A stretch of 64,000 nt of DNA from Oscheius sp. JU75 (GCA_037178855.1 JASJZC010000005.1:10974001-11038000); one strand, 5' to 3'. Positions 36,211-48,269 are shown, counted from the stretch's first letter. Notes: generated by a model from the letters alone, not told the origin. Numbers and translations are program-made.

Positions 36211-38988
36211 ATGAGGCTCTTCCTGTCAGCAGTTTTACTCTTTCTGCTGTATTCGAATGTCGAGGCTGGACGACGTGTCAAAGCCAAATCTTGGTAGGTC
36301 TCTATCCCGGTTTATTCAAGTGCTTTCATCAGCACGAACATATACTAATGAAATCGGGGCATGCGAAGAGACGTAACTAATGGATATTGCAGACAAACTT
36401 TGGGGGTATATCAATTGTTTATTACTCGGGAAGTGTTTGAATTGCAATAGGTTTTTTTTGCTATAGGTGTTTCTGTCTCTCTGTCGCTCTGTCTTACTGT
36501 CTCTTTATTTGTGCATTGAATAACCTTCAAGTATCTACCGAGCAACTCAAAAATTCAGCGACATCGTGTTGTTCTCGACCTTTTCTCCCCTCGTTCCACT
36601 AAATATTCCAGTTGCCTAGCTTTCCAATTGAATATTCCCAATCCAGTCTCTTATTAGATGGGAGAATTGAGAAAGGAGTCGGGTGTCAGTTGCGATGAGC
36701 TCTCGAATTTCGACCCGCTCTCTCTCTCTCGCTCCACGCAGTGCTGAATAATGCAGTCCGGGTTGAGAAAAGCTGTACCTTGAGAACAAAAAGAGGCACA
36801 TGGGAACCAAGGGGGATCGAACATCGTTCTTACAGCAAGAGGACTGCTTTCAATAGGAGGACCACAAACTACCAGGCATGGAGGGAACAGATGACCGTTT
36901 GCGATCTGCTACAGGAGTATGATGCTGCTGTGAGACCTTCGGGAAGAACTCCTTGGAGCAGTCAAAGTAGGTTCAGAGACAGAGAGACGAAGGATTACCA
37001 ACAGTCTCCACTTTCCTGCAAGCAGTTACAGAGCTCCTAGAGCCATTTAAACTGTATTAGCAACTCGAAAATGAGCAATAGAACCCTAGAAAGATAACCA
37101 GCGTCCTCGTCTCCCCCGTTTCATTTAAGCGCTTCGGGTTCTCCGCAAATAGTCCGATTTCGACTTTATGTCCTTAGCTTTAAGGTAATCAGACCAGGTG
37201 AAAAATGTGGAAATTTTGAAAAGCTCTCCCCTTGAGGAGAGCAGCTAGAATTCATGCTTTTGTTGGTTTTGACAGTAAAAAAAGTTTTTTTTGACGAGGA
37301 GTGAGAGATAGAGAATGTTTTCAGAGGGTCCTGTCTTAGTCACAACCAGCCTCGATGTCCGATCCATCTCTGCTGTCTCGGAAAAGAACATGGTACGTTC
37401 GAATCTTTTGTGCAGTATTCCCTTTTCCCAGGAATTCGTAGCCCAATTCCGTTTTCGACAAGAATGGTACGACGATCGTCTCCGGTTCATAGAACATCAA
37501 GGTCCTCTCTCAGCCGACTATCGAAATTTTGAATTCATTCACGTGGCCAGAGACCAGAAGCTCTGGATCCCTGATACCTTCTTTCAAAATGAGAGGAAAG
37601 GATGGTACCACATGCTTGACCAGGTGGTTCCAAGCATGTTCATGATTCAGGTACTGTTTTCAGGAGAACAAGTTCCTGAAAATCCGATCTGATGGAAAGC
37701 TGATCTATGACAGGAGACTGACACTGCATTTGGCCTGCTCCATGCATTTGTCCAGATATCCAATGGACACGCAGAACTGTGAAATCGCCTTTGCTTCATG
37801 TAAGTCTCCAACCATTGAAGTCTGGAGAGTCTGTTTATCCGTCTTTGGATCAAACTTGACAAGTGTTGTCGAGAAAAGAGTAGACAGGTGCAGCGTATAC
37901 TTTGAGAGAAAAACACAGTGACAGGGACATGATAAAAGTATCTGTTTTAAAACAGATTAACAGATAGAACTAGCGTGGAGTCTGACAGTAACAGTAAGAG
38001 ACACATAGCCAAAATAAGGGCAGTTGATAGAAACGTAGTAGTAGGCTGACAGATACAAATTAGCAGATACCAAAGGGACTGAGGAAGGGAGTCAATTGAA
38101 CAGATTGACAGAATGAGAGAGGACAGAGTCTATCTCAAAGGTCTTGTATGAATTAAATTGACAGAAAGAGATATGTAGCAGTTGACAGGAATTAGTGCGC
38201 AGATTGAAAAAGACAGGAGTACAGAGCCAGACAAAGAGGCTGACAGATAGGCGTGTTGACAGTGAACAGCGGGACGTTGACTGGCACGGGCAGGATAGAT
38301 TCAGAGAGACAGTTACTGTGAAAGACATGGGCAGATTGACAGAAGCTGACAGTCAAAAGTCGCGTTTCGTTAAACGTTGCTCATTTTCAAACTTTCAAAC
38401 TCTTTTCAGACGCTTACACAACCGACGACATCAAGTACGAATGGGATTCCGATGCTATAAAGTTTCATATCGGTGCTAATGGAGCTCTTCCCAACTTTGA
38501 GATTGCAGAGTTCAAAAATGGAACGTGTCACTCAAAGACCAACACGGGTTTGAGCATCTTCTTTACCCGGAAATTGACTATTTTTAGGAGAATATTCATG
38601 TTTGAAAGTGGAGCTTAAGCTAAAGAGAGTCTTCTCCTTCTTCCTCCTTCAGCTCTACATCCCATCGTCTATGCTGGTCGGAGTAGCTTGGGTATCTTAC
38701 TGGATTGACTGGAAGTCAACTGCGGCGAGAGTTCCTCTGGCTATCATCACGCTGTTGACGATGATCAGTACTTCTCATGGTGTGTGCTAGGAAAAAGAGA
38801 GGTTCTAGCGGAATCATACTACTGTCGACCATTAGCTTGTAACTCATAGCGTCTGCTCGAACCCGGAACAAAAGTTTGAAGTCTGGCAATGTTTTGGAAA
38901 CCTGTCATAGTCAAGACAAGAAATTGACAGGACAGGCTAACAAGTAATGGGATTGAAATTTTCATTATATATATATATATATATAATG

Positions 38989-39023
<35 letters not shown>

Positions 39024-40226
39024 CGGGCAAGTTGAACATAGTAACGCTCAAATTGGGGTTTCCAGCTGAGACGGGACATACTGAAGATGTTCACAGGCGC
39101 ATTCCAAAATATTGACACAGATCAGATGTAAGAGGTAGAAGTTGGAGAGAACAGCACAGAAGTTGGCTGACAGGAGACAGACTAGGACAATTTGTCCTAG
39201 TCTTAGAACTGGACAGCTTGAGAGAGACAGGGTGGCAAAGGGATAGAGACTGGATTAAAATCCTAAACCTGATGAGTTGAAACTGTACTTTGTGTCAAAG
39301 TCCTTAAGTTTGCGACAACAAAATGACGTTTTCCCTCTATCACATTTACATGATCGTAAATAAGATTTGCAGCTGTCAACTCCAATCTGCCGCCCGTCTC
39401 CTATGCCAAGTCGATCGACATCTGGGTCGGGGCCTGTGTCGTCTTCATCTTCTTTTCTCTGATAGAATATGCCGTCGTGAACTACATGGGAATCATGGAT
39501 GAGCACAGACAGATGCGTAAGGCTGCTTGTAACCGGAGCCGGCTCTCGAATGTGATTGACACGGACATGTACATGCAGAGCGCTGACATGATGACATCAC
39601 CAACCTCAGTCGGTGACTTTAGTCCCCAGGAGAAGAAACGACTCCTTCGAAGAAAAAGAAAAAAGTCGTTCGAAATGAGGGAGGGAGCTGCCGGTGTACA
39701 CGAGATGACTGATATGCTGGGCCCACCGAGGAGCGCTGGGATGGTAGAAGAAGGTTGGACCTTCCACGACACGACGGATCTCGTCTATATCGGGCAGAGG
39801 AAGCGGGTAGAACTCGTTCGCTGGTGTAGTGTTCTTTCGTCGAGAGGACGTGCTGAGCGAATCGATATCATTGCCAGGTAGGCCGAGCCATACGGTCTCT
39901 GTCTCTTGTCCCTTCTCTGTTTCTCTGTCTCTGCCTCTTGTTTTTTTGTCTTTCTGCCTCTATATCTCTCTGACTCGATATTTCGCCAGCTCTGTCTCTC
40001 TATCGCTGTCTCCCGGTCTCTCTGCCTCTCTGTCTGCCCCTCTGTTTCTGTGTTTCTCTTTCTCTCTGTCTTTCGGTCTCTGTCCCTCTGTCTCTCTTTC
40101 CCTCAGTCTCTCTGCTTCTGTGTTTCTGCCTTATTCATACCCCCGGATTTCAGGATAATCTTTCCGATTGCATTCATTTGCTTCAACTTCGCTTACTGGA
40201 GTGTTTACCTGGATGAAGAAGGATAA
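36211..40226 (+). CDS. Anion-type Cys-loop ligand-gated ion channel subunit (LGC/ACC/GluCl group)
   Basis: A pentameric neurotransmitter-gated channel subunit. Start 36211 with signal peptide [19 protein letters not shown]; intron 1 (36294-36835) joins in phase to [10 protein letters not shown] and [14 protein letters not shown]. The extracellular domain has [21 protein letters not shown] and the Cys-loop [15 protein letters not shown] (13 residues between the cysteines). M1 is [21 protein letters not shown]2 is [19 protein letters not shown], followed by [20 protein letters not shown] and [10 protein letters not shown] (M3). A long cytoplasmic loop and M4 ([16 protein letters not shown]) end at TAA 40224-40226. 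The Ala-Arg before M2 indicates chloride selectivity, but the proline of the usual PAR motif is Ala. The M3 region resembles nematode acetylcholine-gated chloride channels. The ligand is not determinable by eye. Confidence 0.9.
37150..37257. repeat. Dispersed repeat fragment (3' block) in channel intron
   Basis: Contains CTTGAGGAGAGCAGCTAGAAT, nearly identical to blocks near 61178 (CTTGAGGAGGGCAGCTAGAAT) and 58143 (TGAAGAGAGCAGCTAG). This is the same family as the tRNA-derived elements elsewhere in the window. Confidence 0.6.
37807..38410. repeat. Channel intron filled with diverged TGACAG repeats
   Basis: The 600-base intron after the Cys-loop exon is built largely of scattered GACAGA/TTGACAG units (for example TTGACAGAATGAGAG, GCTGACAGATAG, GATTGACAGAAGCTGACAG). 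It looks like an older, eroded form of the GAGACA repeats in other introns. Confidence 0.55.
38964..39020. repeat. (AT)n microsatellite in the M2-M3 intron
   Basis: Two AT tracts separated by AATGAA; the flank TTCATTATAT...ATATAATGAA is itself palindromic, so it can form a cruciform. Confidence 0.95.
39895..40125. repeat. Longest TCTGTCTC-type intron repeat
   Basis: Most of the last intron of the channel gene consists of degenerate TCTCTGTCTCTC units on the coding strand, ending just before the TTTCAG acceptor. Similar tracts occur in dozens of other introns in the window, in either orientation. Confidence 0.85.
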
Positions 40227-40294
40227 TATTACTGTGTTCATTAATTTTTTTGGGTTCGATAAACTGTGTATTTTTCTTAAAAAGTTATGTCCAA

Positions 40295-40551
40295 TCACTG
40301 GGAGCCGCTCAGAGGGTTCTGAGCCGTCATGACCTTGTCCTCGACCGGAGCCGGATTACATTCCCAGAACTCCATCCCCATGTTGGTTTCGGGGCTGCAG
40401 ACCTCGTCATGCTGAAAAATAAACTTTTGCCTTGTCAAGGCCACAAGCTTACTGGACAGTCGGTATTGGTCTTGCACAGTTTGGCAAAACTGACGGTGGC
40501 TAGGGCTAGGAAGAAGAAAAGAAGCAGCAGCTTGCGGATGGGAGCGATCAT
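40295..40551 (-). CDS. Small secreted Cys-rich peptide
   Basis: Two exons, about 70 residues. The signal peptide (MIAPIRKLLLLFFLALATVS) is followed by FAKLCKTNTDCP, an intron of about 41 bases starting GTAAGC, then HDEVCSPETNMGMEFWECNP and an end at LSGSQ (TGA 40295-40297). Four cysteines in a C-x(5)-C-x(5)-C-x(n)-C pattern suggest two disulfides, as in EB-module or Dickkopf-like mini-domains, but the match is only to spacing. It lies 68 bases from the convergent channel gene. Function unknown. Confidence 0.7.
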
Positions 40552-41115
40552 GGTTGTTTTGCCTGTTTCTATCCCTTGCTTTTATAAGACCCATTCAAAA
40601 CACAACAGTTGCTACGTGTTGAAAAACACAACAAGGAGTCTCGTCGTAATACCCTGAGCCAGAGCCTCTGGCGTAAACAGGCGAGAAGAGACAGAGAGAG
40701 AAAAAGTTGAAAGTCCGGTAAATAACAGGGCATCTGGATGAACTATTATTAAAATTGACTTAACTACCAACCAGCCGGCTTCGCCGCCTGCCGACGACTT
40801 TACTTCTCTCTCTCTTCCTGTCTGTTTTTATTGTCTTGGATCCGTGATGAAGTATGGTTTGCAACATTTTTCAACAACAACAATTCACAGCTTCTTATCT
40901 TGCTTTTGTTTCGTGGCCACGGACCAACAAAGAAACAGTCAACCACAGACACCATCTTGCTTTCATAATTCAGATCTCTAATGGTCTATCTCTACCGCGA
41001 AATAGTTTTATTTCACCATCCGTTTTCATCACGGATCCAATAAAAAACCTTGATGTGTTGAAAACCGGCTGACTCATTTTTAAATTGCTGAGCCCATCCG
41101 TACTATTGAAGCTTT
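40552..41115. other. Spacer upstream of small secreted peptide
   Basis: About 560 bases with no recognised coding exon. It should contain the minus-strand promoter of the secreted peptide. Confidence 0.35.
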
Positions 41116-41367
41116 ATGGTAATTGTGACTCTGTGCAATCTCGTCTTTTCCTTCGCCACAGTACAGAATGGAAAAGGGGGACTATGCCTAGAGATCTGTG
41201 TTTCTACAGCTGTGTCAGCCATAATTAGAGTATTTTTGACAAAAAATAAGGTGACCGATAAGCTGATCGAAGCTGAACAAGAAGATGATGAGCTACCATT
41301 CACAGTGTCAAGGGCTATGGCATCGTACCTTGGAACAGTCAGCTGGTTTGTCTTGATTGCGATGTAA
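41116..41367 (+). CDS. Hypothetical 83-residue protein or terminal exon
   Basis: An uninterrupted frame with a hydrophobic start (VIVTLCNLVFSFATV), a charged middle (DKLIEAEQEDDELPF) and a second hydrophobic end (LGTVSWFVLIAM), followed at once by TAA and AATAAA at 41372. The polyadenylation signal right after the stop supports a real 3' end. It may be the last exon of an unmodelled gene. Family not recognised. Confidence 0.35.
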   Translation: MVIVTLCNLVFSFATVQNGKGGLCLEICVSTAVSAIIRVFLTKNKVTDKLIEAEQEDDELPFTVSRAMASYLGTVSWFVLIAM

Positions 41368-41633
41368 ACGCAATAAAGTTAGAGTGGCTACGAGAAGATG
41401 GAAAGGGAAGCAGGACGTATTCTAGCTAGTTTGCTTTTCTTTTATTTGCTGAGATTTCTCACACAACTGTTTTCTGGAAGGTAGACTTTCCACAGCATCT
41501 TTGAGTTTTGATCAAGAGGTGCGCGCGCGACGATCTTCCTCTTTATCTGTTTGTCCAACGCTAGTTGTTTTGTGAAACAAACAAAAACCCTATTTGACAT
41601 CGGGGGCGTACTTCCTCAACTCTTGACCAGACT

Positions 41634-44391
41634 ATGAGCTCGACAGTCTATGCCTTGCCGCTAAATCCTATTCAGGACTGTAGGGAGAGATTGAAGAAAA
41701 AGCAAGATCCCTATACCTTCGAATAATCAAAATTTTCAGAGTTTCCAGCCAAGATGCCCGAAAATTTGCGTTCATTTACTGCTGCATAGTCCTATTCATT
41801 TGTGTCTCATTAAGAGTGCAAGATATTTCCGAACTCGGTCCGGCTAGACAGGGAGACATCAAGACTTTGGTAAGTCAGAGAAACAGAGGGGTGGAGGGAC
41901 AGGTAAAGGGAAAGATAGACGAACAAAGAGAGAGACGCAGGGAGACAGAAAGAGATTGCTCAAAACTGTAGATATTTCAGGTTGCCGAATTCTTACTTCA
42001 TGTACCAACTACAGTCTATGCAGTTTGTTACCCGCTGAGGAGTTTTTTCCTGAAGGTTGAGCCGGAACATCCACTACTGGGTAGTTATGCCCTGCGTATA
42101 CTTTGGTTGTTGTAAGTCTCTGTCTCTCTGTCTCTCTCTCTGTACAACTGTTTCATTTCAGTGCTCAATGCTCTCTTAGTATTCTTTTCCTTCTCTTACA
42201 TCGGACCCTGCCTTTGGAATCCTGAAACACTGTCTTCCAGAGAAAGCTGCTCTACAGGGTCTGCCTAACCAATGTCCAGTGTGATCCTTTTTAGGGTAAT
42301 TTTTGAACGTTTCATGGAGCTTTGTAACTTCATCGGTCTCGGCTTTTTCGTCTTTTTCAACAATCATGCAAGTTGTATACCAGATTTTGACAATGTCCAG
42401 TTTCAGTATCCACGAAAGAACAAGTTTCATCTCTTCTGCTTGGCTCACCATCTATGTGTCTCCTTGTATATCTACATTTTGACCATGGTCCACGAAGAAA
42501 TGTATATTTTTGAAGAAATTACAAAGTGAGTATATTATTTGAGCTAAAAAGAAGAAGTACAGACGTCTTAATCCCATCACAATCTTCAACGAATCTGCGA
42601 TCAAAACCTATGGGACTGGCTTTGAACCGTATCTTAAAATGCTGTGGGTTTTGTTAAAGTTCCAAATAACAAATCTGCTGAAAAATGACCCAATTATCAA
42701 CTTTTTAAGGTACATTGTGATCTGCGAATCCCTCGTAGTGGCTGTCTCTATCAACATTGTGATTATAGTCGATATTGGGAAGACACCGACAGAAAACTTT
42801 GCGGAAAACTTTAACACAAAGAGGATGCTCTTATGGACAAATATAGGTATTGAAACTGACCAGTACTCTTTTCCCCCACACCACTTCTGAATGTGGGGCG
42901 GAAAAGAGACTGTGGGGGAGAAGACTACTTCGGCTCTAATGTCCAAAATGGCTTTCGAATGATGGCAATTATGACCATTAAACATATTTGTAATAAGGAA
43001 TCTAATTCTACCAATTTCTGTCCCTCTGGTATGACTTTGCCCATTTTCCAAGTTATAAATTGAACTGAAAGTCCGCGAATTTCTGATAATTTTTTAGGTA
43101 GACCAAAGCACTTTTCAGCTTTGAAATGCTTTGCAAAGTTATAGAGCTAATCAAGGACTACTACTTGCAGAACATCATTTTACAATGGAGTGGGGCTTCA
43201 AAGTAAAAAAACTGGAATGAAGTTCTAAGCAAAACTAGGTAAACACTTCTATCAGTTTTCAGACCCAGGATTAAATTATCAAGCTTTGATGTTCTGCAAA
43301 GCTCGCGGACTTTCAGTTCAATTCCCAACTTGGAAATCTTTCGGGTAATTTGGACAAACCCTTACCAGAGGGTCAGAAATTGGTAGAAATGAATTCCTTA
43401 TGCCAAATATACTAAATGGTCATATTTCCCATCATTCAGAAGCCATTTTGGTCACTGGAGCCGAAGTGGTCGTGGGGGGAAGATGAAAGAGACCTGCCCA
43501 TTGAGACTGCTTTTTGCCCTACTTCATCCATTTTCAGTCGTCCTGAGTCTGTTTGGAGAGTTCGTCTTGGCAGACAAGCTAAAACTTCATCAACAGGACG
43601 AAATGAAAGAGAGTATCGGTCTCATATTCATGATAGTCCATCTAATGTGCCTGTTCGCTGGTATCTCTATTTGCATGACAATCGTGAGGAGAAACCTGAA
43701 TAGGGAACAGGTTACTATCCTCTTGCCCTAAAAGTTTAGATTTCAGGTGAGAGAATACGGAGACACACTGTCCCAGACTGTCGAGACTAGTCTTTTGTAT
43801 TTCGGAACAGCGGGAGCTCTTTGCTATGCGTGCAGTGAGTGAGAAAGAGAGACACAAAGACACAGAGATACTGAGACACAGAGAGAGATAGAAACAGAGA
43901 AACAGAGACGTGTTATGACCAATACTTTAGTGGGACTTGTTCACTCTATCGAGCTTCTAGACAACTTCAATGCTTTAGGTAGCGTGGCTGTCAATTTCAT
44001 GAACATTGTATAAACTTTTGTCAGAGTTAAATTACATTGGCTTCAGGTTCAAATTTCAATCCAAACTCTACTCCTACTGAATCATGACATCTCTAGCCAA
44101 AAAGGGTTCTTCTGGCTTGGGACATTCCTTTGGACCCTAAACTTTGTACTCTTTTCACTAGGACTTTTTGATGCTTCTTCTCTCGGAATCTATGCGAATC
44201 CAGTGCCGTATGGGTCTCCACTATCGATGGCGTGGGCAATGACAGTACGAGGACTACAGCCTTTCGATGTGTTCTATAGATTTCACTCGATCGTGATCAT
44301 TGCGGAATGCATAGAGGCCCATTTGGTTCATGAAGAAAGACGGCAACTGTTAAATCGGGACAATGAGATGACAGACTATACGAAGTTTTGA
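41634..44391 (+). CDS. Otopetrin-like proton channel (5' end uncertain)
   Basis: A multi-pass membrane protein. The C-terminal half carries otopetrin features: ETSLLYFGTAGALCYACMGL, VQISIQTLLLLN, FFWLGTFLWTLNFVLFSLGL, and PFDVFYRFHSIVIIAECIEA, corresponding to the family's PL-x-FYRxHS motif near the last helix. It ends DNEMTDYTKF at TGA 44389-44391. Earlier membrane exons include FAFIYCCIVLFICVSLR, FLLHVPTTVYAVCYPL and FHLFCLAHHLCVSLYIYILT. The last exons join in phase (for example intron 42847-43541 gives NIVVLSLFG). The two 5'-most junctions do not, so the start at 41634 is provisional. Otopetrins conduct protons and mediate acid sensing in other animals. A large foldback element occupies one intron. 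Confidence 0.75.
42868..42905. repeat. Short hairpin beside the foldback element
   Basis: CTTTTCCCCCACA...TGTGGGGCGGAAAAG forms an imperfect stem of about 13 bp with a loop of about 10 bases, immediately left of the longer inverted repeat. Confidence 0.7.
42917..43478. mobile_element. Foldback element with ~165-base arms in otopetrin-like gene intron
   Basis: Left arm 42917-43078 and right arm about 43304-43478 are inverted copies at roughly 80 percent identity by eye. Shared blocks include CTACCAATTTCTG, CCCTCTGGTA, GAACTGAAAGTCCGCG, CAAAATGGCTT and GAATGATGG. The 225-base centre is AT-rich with no open frame. It lies wholly inside intron 42847-43541, ending about 60 bases before the next exon. 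Probable non-autonomous DNA transposon. Confidence 0.75.
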
Positions 44392-44712
44392 GAATGAAGC
44401 ATTTGTGGGTCCAGATTTATCTGACAGTGGGATTTACATGAGCGTCATGAAGTCAGTTCATAACGAGAGGAGAGCGCTAAGGAATTAACCCATAGCGAGA
44501 GCAGAGCGTCAAGTCCGGCCAAATGTCTTCCATTTCCCCGATCTCCATATAAAACTTACTAATGTTCTGACTTTGTGATCGGAAGATTCCCTGGATGGAA
44601 AACAAACCAATCAGAGCCTCATTCAGCTGCCTTTGTGTGTCCTTCCCCCGACATGAGGATTCAGTAGAAGCAATCCTTTGAAATTTGAACCAAACCTGTA
44701 ACTTCTCAGTGT
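44392..44712. other. Spacer with duplicated phrase and trans-splice acceptor
   Basis: Contains CATAACGAGAGGAGAGCG and, about 30 bases on, CATAGCGAGAGCAGAGCG, a small local duplication, and ends with ACTTCTCAG (44701-44709) before the ATG at 44713. No gene recognised. Confidence 0.45.
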
Positions 44713-45697
44713 ATGATTCTGGAAAGCCACCTTATCAATGTTATATTCGCTGCAATTCTCTCTGTTATAACCAACTACATCATGATTTTCATCGTCTGTG
44801 GGTCAAAACGTTTGACCAAAGCCTACAAGATTCAAATGTATGTTACGGCCGGTATATGTCTATATTACACGGCTATAAATGTCTTTGTCAATCCGGTAAG
44901 ACTACCATTTTTTGGTTAATTCAAAACTATAGACAATAGCTGTTATACCCAGCGATTCCACTGTAATCTTCGTGAAGGGCGGCATCGAGACGAATTTCCA
45001 AGTGGGAAATGTTCTTCTCGATATTTTTGTTGGACTCATTATGCTCACCGCGATATTGCCTTCGGTCCAGTTTGTTTATAGGTATCTTCACATAGTCCAG
45101 TGAGTTATTCACAGCCTGTTGACACTTTGCCAAATTTCCGTGGAAAGTTCCAGGCGAGAAGTCTGACAGGAAAGGTGTGAGTCAGTAGAGACGGAGAGAC
45201 AGAGAGGCAGAAAGGCAGAGAGACAGAGACCATTGTCTAATTCCAGTGCCAGCAAAAAGTATCTTTGGGAGAGAGGAAGTACCTGGCTCTTGGTTCTGAT
45301 CCCTCTGTTTTTCTCAATTTCTTCTTCAACCTATTTCTGCTACGAAATCGAGCCCGAGCAAATTGAAATTGATCGCTACAATGAGACAACTTTCTACATT
45401 AACATCCTCGGCTATACTTCATTTTTGGTGGCCAGTACTAAAGTAAACTTTACATTTTTCTGTACTAACACTTTTTCAAGATTATGACCAGCTCCGATCT
45501 TGGTGTAGCTCCCACAAATGAGCCAAATTTGACGACCCTTGGAGCCATGTTTTACATGGCTATCATAATTTTTCTTACAAACTGCCTGATTTTGTTTACT
45601 GCAATTTCCATTCGGAGATCTTTGAAAAAGGAAAATGTCAGTCCCAGCACTCTTGCTATGCATAAACAGCTCAACAACACTTTGACAGCTCAGGTGA

Positions 45698-45732
<35 letters not shown>

Positions 45733-46180
45733 CTTCGTCTCTCTATCTTCTTGTCTCTCTATCTTCTTGTCTCTCTGTTTATCTGTCTTCTTGTCTCTCT
45801 GTCTCTGACTCTCTCCATTTTCAGCAGTTCAAAACTTAAACACCAAGCGGCATAATGAACTCTGTACACTTTTTCCAGGCCATCATTCCTTTCATTACCA
45901 TTCACGTGCCTTTCTATATGTCCTGTCTGGCCCCATGCGTAGGCTGGTACATTTTCATCATCAACGAGTACTTGCCCTACCTCTTCAGCTACTACTCTGT
46001 CTTCACGCCCTTGTCAGTCATCTACTACAGCAAGGTTTATTTGCTTTAATTAATGAATGGTTGGGACTTATTCAGAAAATACGTCGTCTGTTTTGCTGCT
46101 TCAATTCCAAGAAACTCTTTATGTGGGCTCATTCAGGTAGCCTAGAAAATCAGCCACATTGGGCAGAACATCGAAACTGA
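44713..46180 (+). CDS. Serpentine chemoreceptor (Str-superfamily 7TM GPCR)
   Basis: Seven hydrophobic segments over about six exons. TM1 is LINVIFAAILSVITNYIMIF, then KRLTKAYKIQMYVTAGICLY. TM3 is LLDIFVGLIMLTAILPSVQF, ending in YRYLHI, which fits the nematode chemoreceptor Y-R-Y motif after TM3. TM4 is WLLVLIPLFFSISSSTYF, TM5 AMFYMAIIIFLTNCLILFTA. The intracellular loop MHKQLNNTLTAQAIIPFI leads to TM6, and TM7 ends PLSVIYYSK, with a basic tail to TGA 46178-46180. Str/Srd/Sri-type receptors act in ciliated sensory neurons; the subclass is uncertain. Its stop lies 39 bases from the convergent stop of the DUF1647 gene. Confidence 0.82.
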
Positions 46181-46219
46181 ATAAAGCTTGCGTAGTTAAC
46201 GGCTTAAATGGGGTTCATT

Positions 46220-47743
46220 TTATGAAGAACATTTTGGCTGCACGGATTCCGATGATCCTTGACTTCTGTTGGTATAGACATATTTCCAAGCCAGATCCGG
46301 AGTACTGTTACAGCTCTGACAAGAGTTGAGAATCAAATTCAGCGCGGCTTGATCGTATCTGGAAGCAGACGGTGACAGGGACAGAGAGTCAAAGAGACCA
46401 AGAGAGGGAGAGAGAGAAATACAAAGAAATAGAGAGACAGAGAGACAAAGTGACACAAAGTCACAGGAACAGTGAGACTCACTTATGACAGTTTCCAAGT
46501 TCGTAGATCTCGTCTTTTGTACCAAACTTGCAATGAAGATGTGCACCCGAAGGTGCCATGCATTCCTTCTCCAGCGCGCACAGCACCCATAGTTTCAAAG
46601 CTTTGTAGGTGGTTTGTGTCCTGTACCAGATCACTTTGCCAGATTCGCCCATTGGTTTCATGAGTTTGGTGCTCTCTGAGGCCAGGTATTTGTACATCCC
46701 TGAATTTTGTCATCAAGCCGATATGTGCTCTGTCTTTGTCTCTGTTTCTTGAAATCTGTCGTCAAACCTGGATGAGTAGCGGCATAGAGACTGTGACTAG
46801 TCCGACTCAAGAAGAAGACATTGGGCTCGGTTGGAACAAGAGGCAGTTTTGCAATCATTGGATTGAACGGCTCACGGAAATTTGTTGATGTGTCCATCCA
46901 AAAGACTGCGGGAAACTCTTTCAGAGCAATCTGAAGATTGGTAGTAATCAAAGTAACACAAAACTTACAGCTATGACAATAGGTTTCCATCTGTACTCGC
47001 ACAAGTTACTCACTCCAAATTTTGCGAGATTGACACTTCGAAGCTCCACATTACAGGCCTCCTCGTACCATTTTCTTGATCGCTTGCTCAGACCAATGTC
47101 AAAAACAAGAACTTTCTTCCTTGGATACTTGGTCGAAATGGCCATAACCAGCTGACGTCCCTCTTTAGCATGGTTTTCCGACAGCGCCGTCACAAAGGTC
47201 AAATCAGGAAGAGGCATCTTTTCGATATTGACAAAGTTGCTCTGTCTGATTATGCCTGGAAATTGTGGATAGAGGCATAGAGAGAGAAAGATTTTCCATG
47301 TTTTCCAGTTTACAAAATCTTAGAGCATACGTCACCATGATTCATAGGTCCACAGATAACAGACCAGCTTTTGATCTTACGTACTACGTTTTGACGTAAG
47401 CGTTATCTCCGACTCTGTGAGAGCAGTGGTTGGATAGATTTTGGATAGCTCACCCTTGAGAAAAGCAGTTAGAATTTGTTATTATCCAAATTTTCTTGAC
47501 AATCAAACGCAGAGAAAGAGAAAGACTTGCCTAGATTCAGTAAATGCACCTTGTATTCTACTGCGTAGTTTTCGGAAGAATGGAACCCTCGAGATGGGGC
47601 AACAAAGTAATCTTTCCCGTAGAGGTATAGCACATATATAAGAACGAAGATCTGTGAAAAAATTGTGTTGGAATCGAACTAAATCTTACCAGTTTCAAGC
47701 AAACAAATATAGAAAATAGGCGAAATGCTCTTTTGGGAAACAT
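46220..47743 (-). CDS. DUF1647-family type II membrane protein
   Basis: Start 47743 with a short basic N-terminus and one membrane segment (FRLFSIFVCLKL, then IFVLIYVLYLYG). The lumenal domain matches the nematode DUF1647 family: LTFVTALSENHAKEG, KYPRKKVLVFDIGLS, ACNVELRSVNLAKFG, LCEYRWKPIVIAIALKEF, FWMDTSTNFREPF, and C-terminal Cys residues in CALEKECMAP, LILNSCQSCN and VQPKCSS. Seven exons, all junctions checked in phase; stop TAA 46220-46222. The family resembles glycosyltransferases (the WMD triad resembles a DxD-like site), but activity has not been established to my knowledge. Golgi localisation is inferred. Confidence 0.82.
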
Positions 47744-48269
47744 GTTCTGGGCAACAATTTTTTTTAAATTTCTGTAGTAAAACCGAAACTTTCGTAGATG
47801 TATATAGCTTTTATTTCAACTTTATTACAGTCAAATACTAGCTGGTGAAGGCCATGGTGTGCATCTTTCTTATCAGAGGAACTCTTGTGCAAATCAATGG
47901 ATGAGTAGGTGCTCATAACAATAAACTGTCTATCTGTCTCTGGCTGAAACTGTGCACTGCGCTGAAACTGAACCATCGCAAAGGAGGTATCTTTTAAATT
48001 TGTGACTTTCGACCCGGATCATACAGACCTGCAATTTTTTCCGCATAAGGCACCATGATTATATGGACGGACACTATCTTTCTATCTCCGAGAAAACCTC
48101 CAGATGACCTGGGGGGTTTTATGGATGGAAAAACCTCTAGATGCAGTTAGGACAGTTACACTTCTGTCTTAATAAATCTCCTCCCTCTAAGCACACGCGG
48201 ATTGAGATTCATTCAATAATTATAACCTGCTTTCAAAGCATACTTTTGTAGATTTTTCACACTTTCTAG
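47744..48269. other. Spacer, one possible small frame
   Basis: Between the start of the DUF1647 gene and the 3' end of the transporter, both on the minus strand. A 70-residue minus-strand frame at 47764-47976 has a protein-like composition but no start context or family, so it is not called. Otherwise nothing recognised. Confidence 0.35.

Noticed and set aside
39829-40226. Long Ser/Leu/Cys-rich frames at the end of the channel gene
   Set aside because: They are read-through of the TCTGTCTC intron repeat; only the terminal M4 exon is coding.
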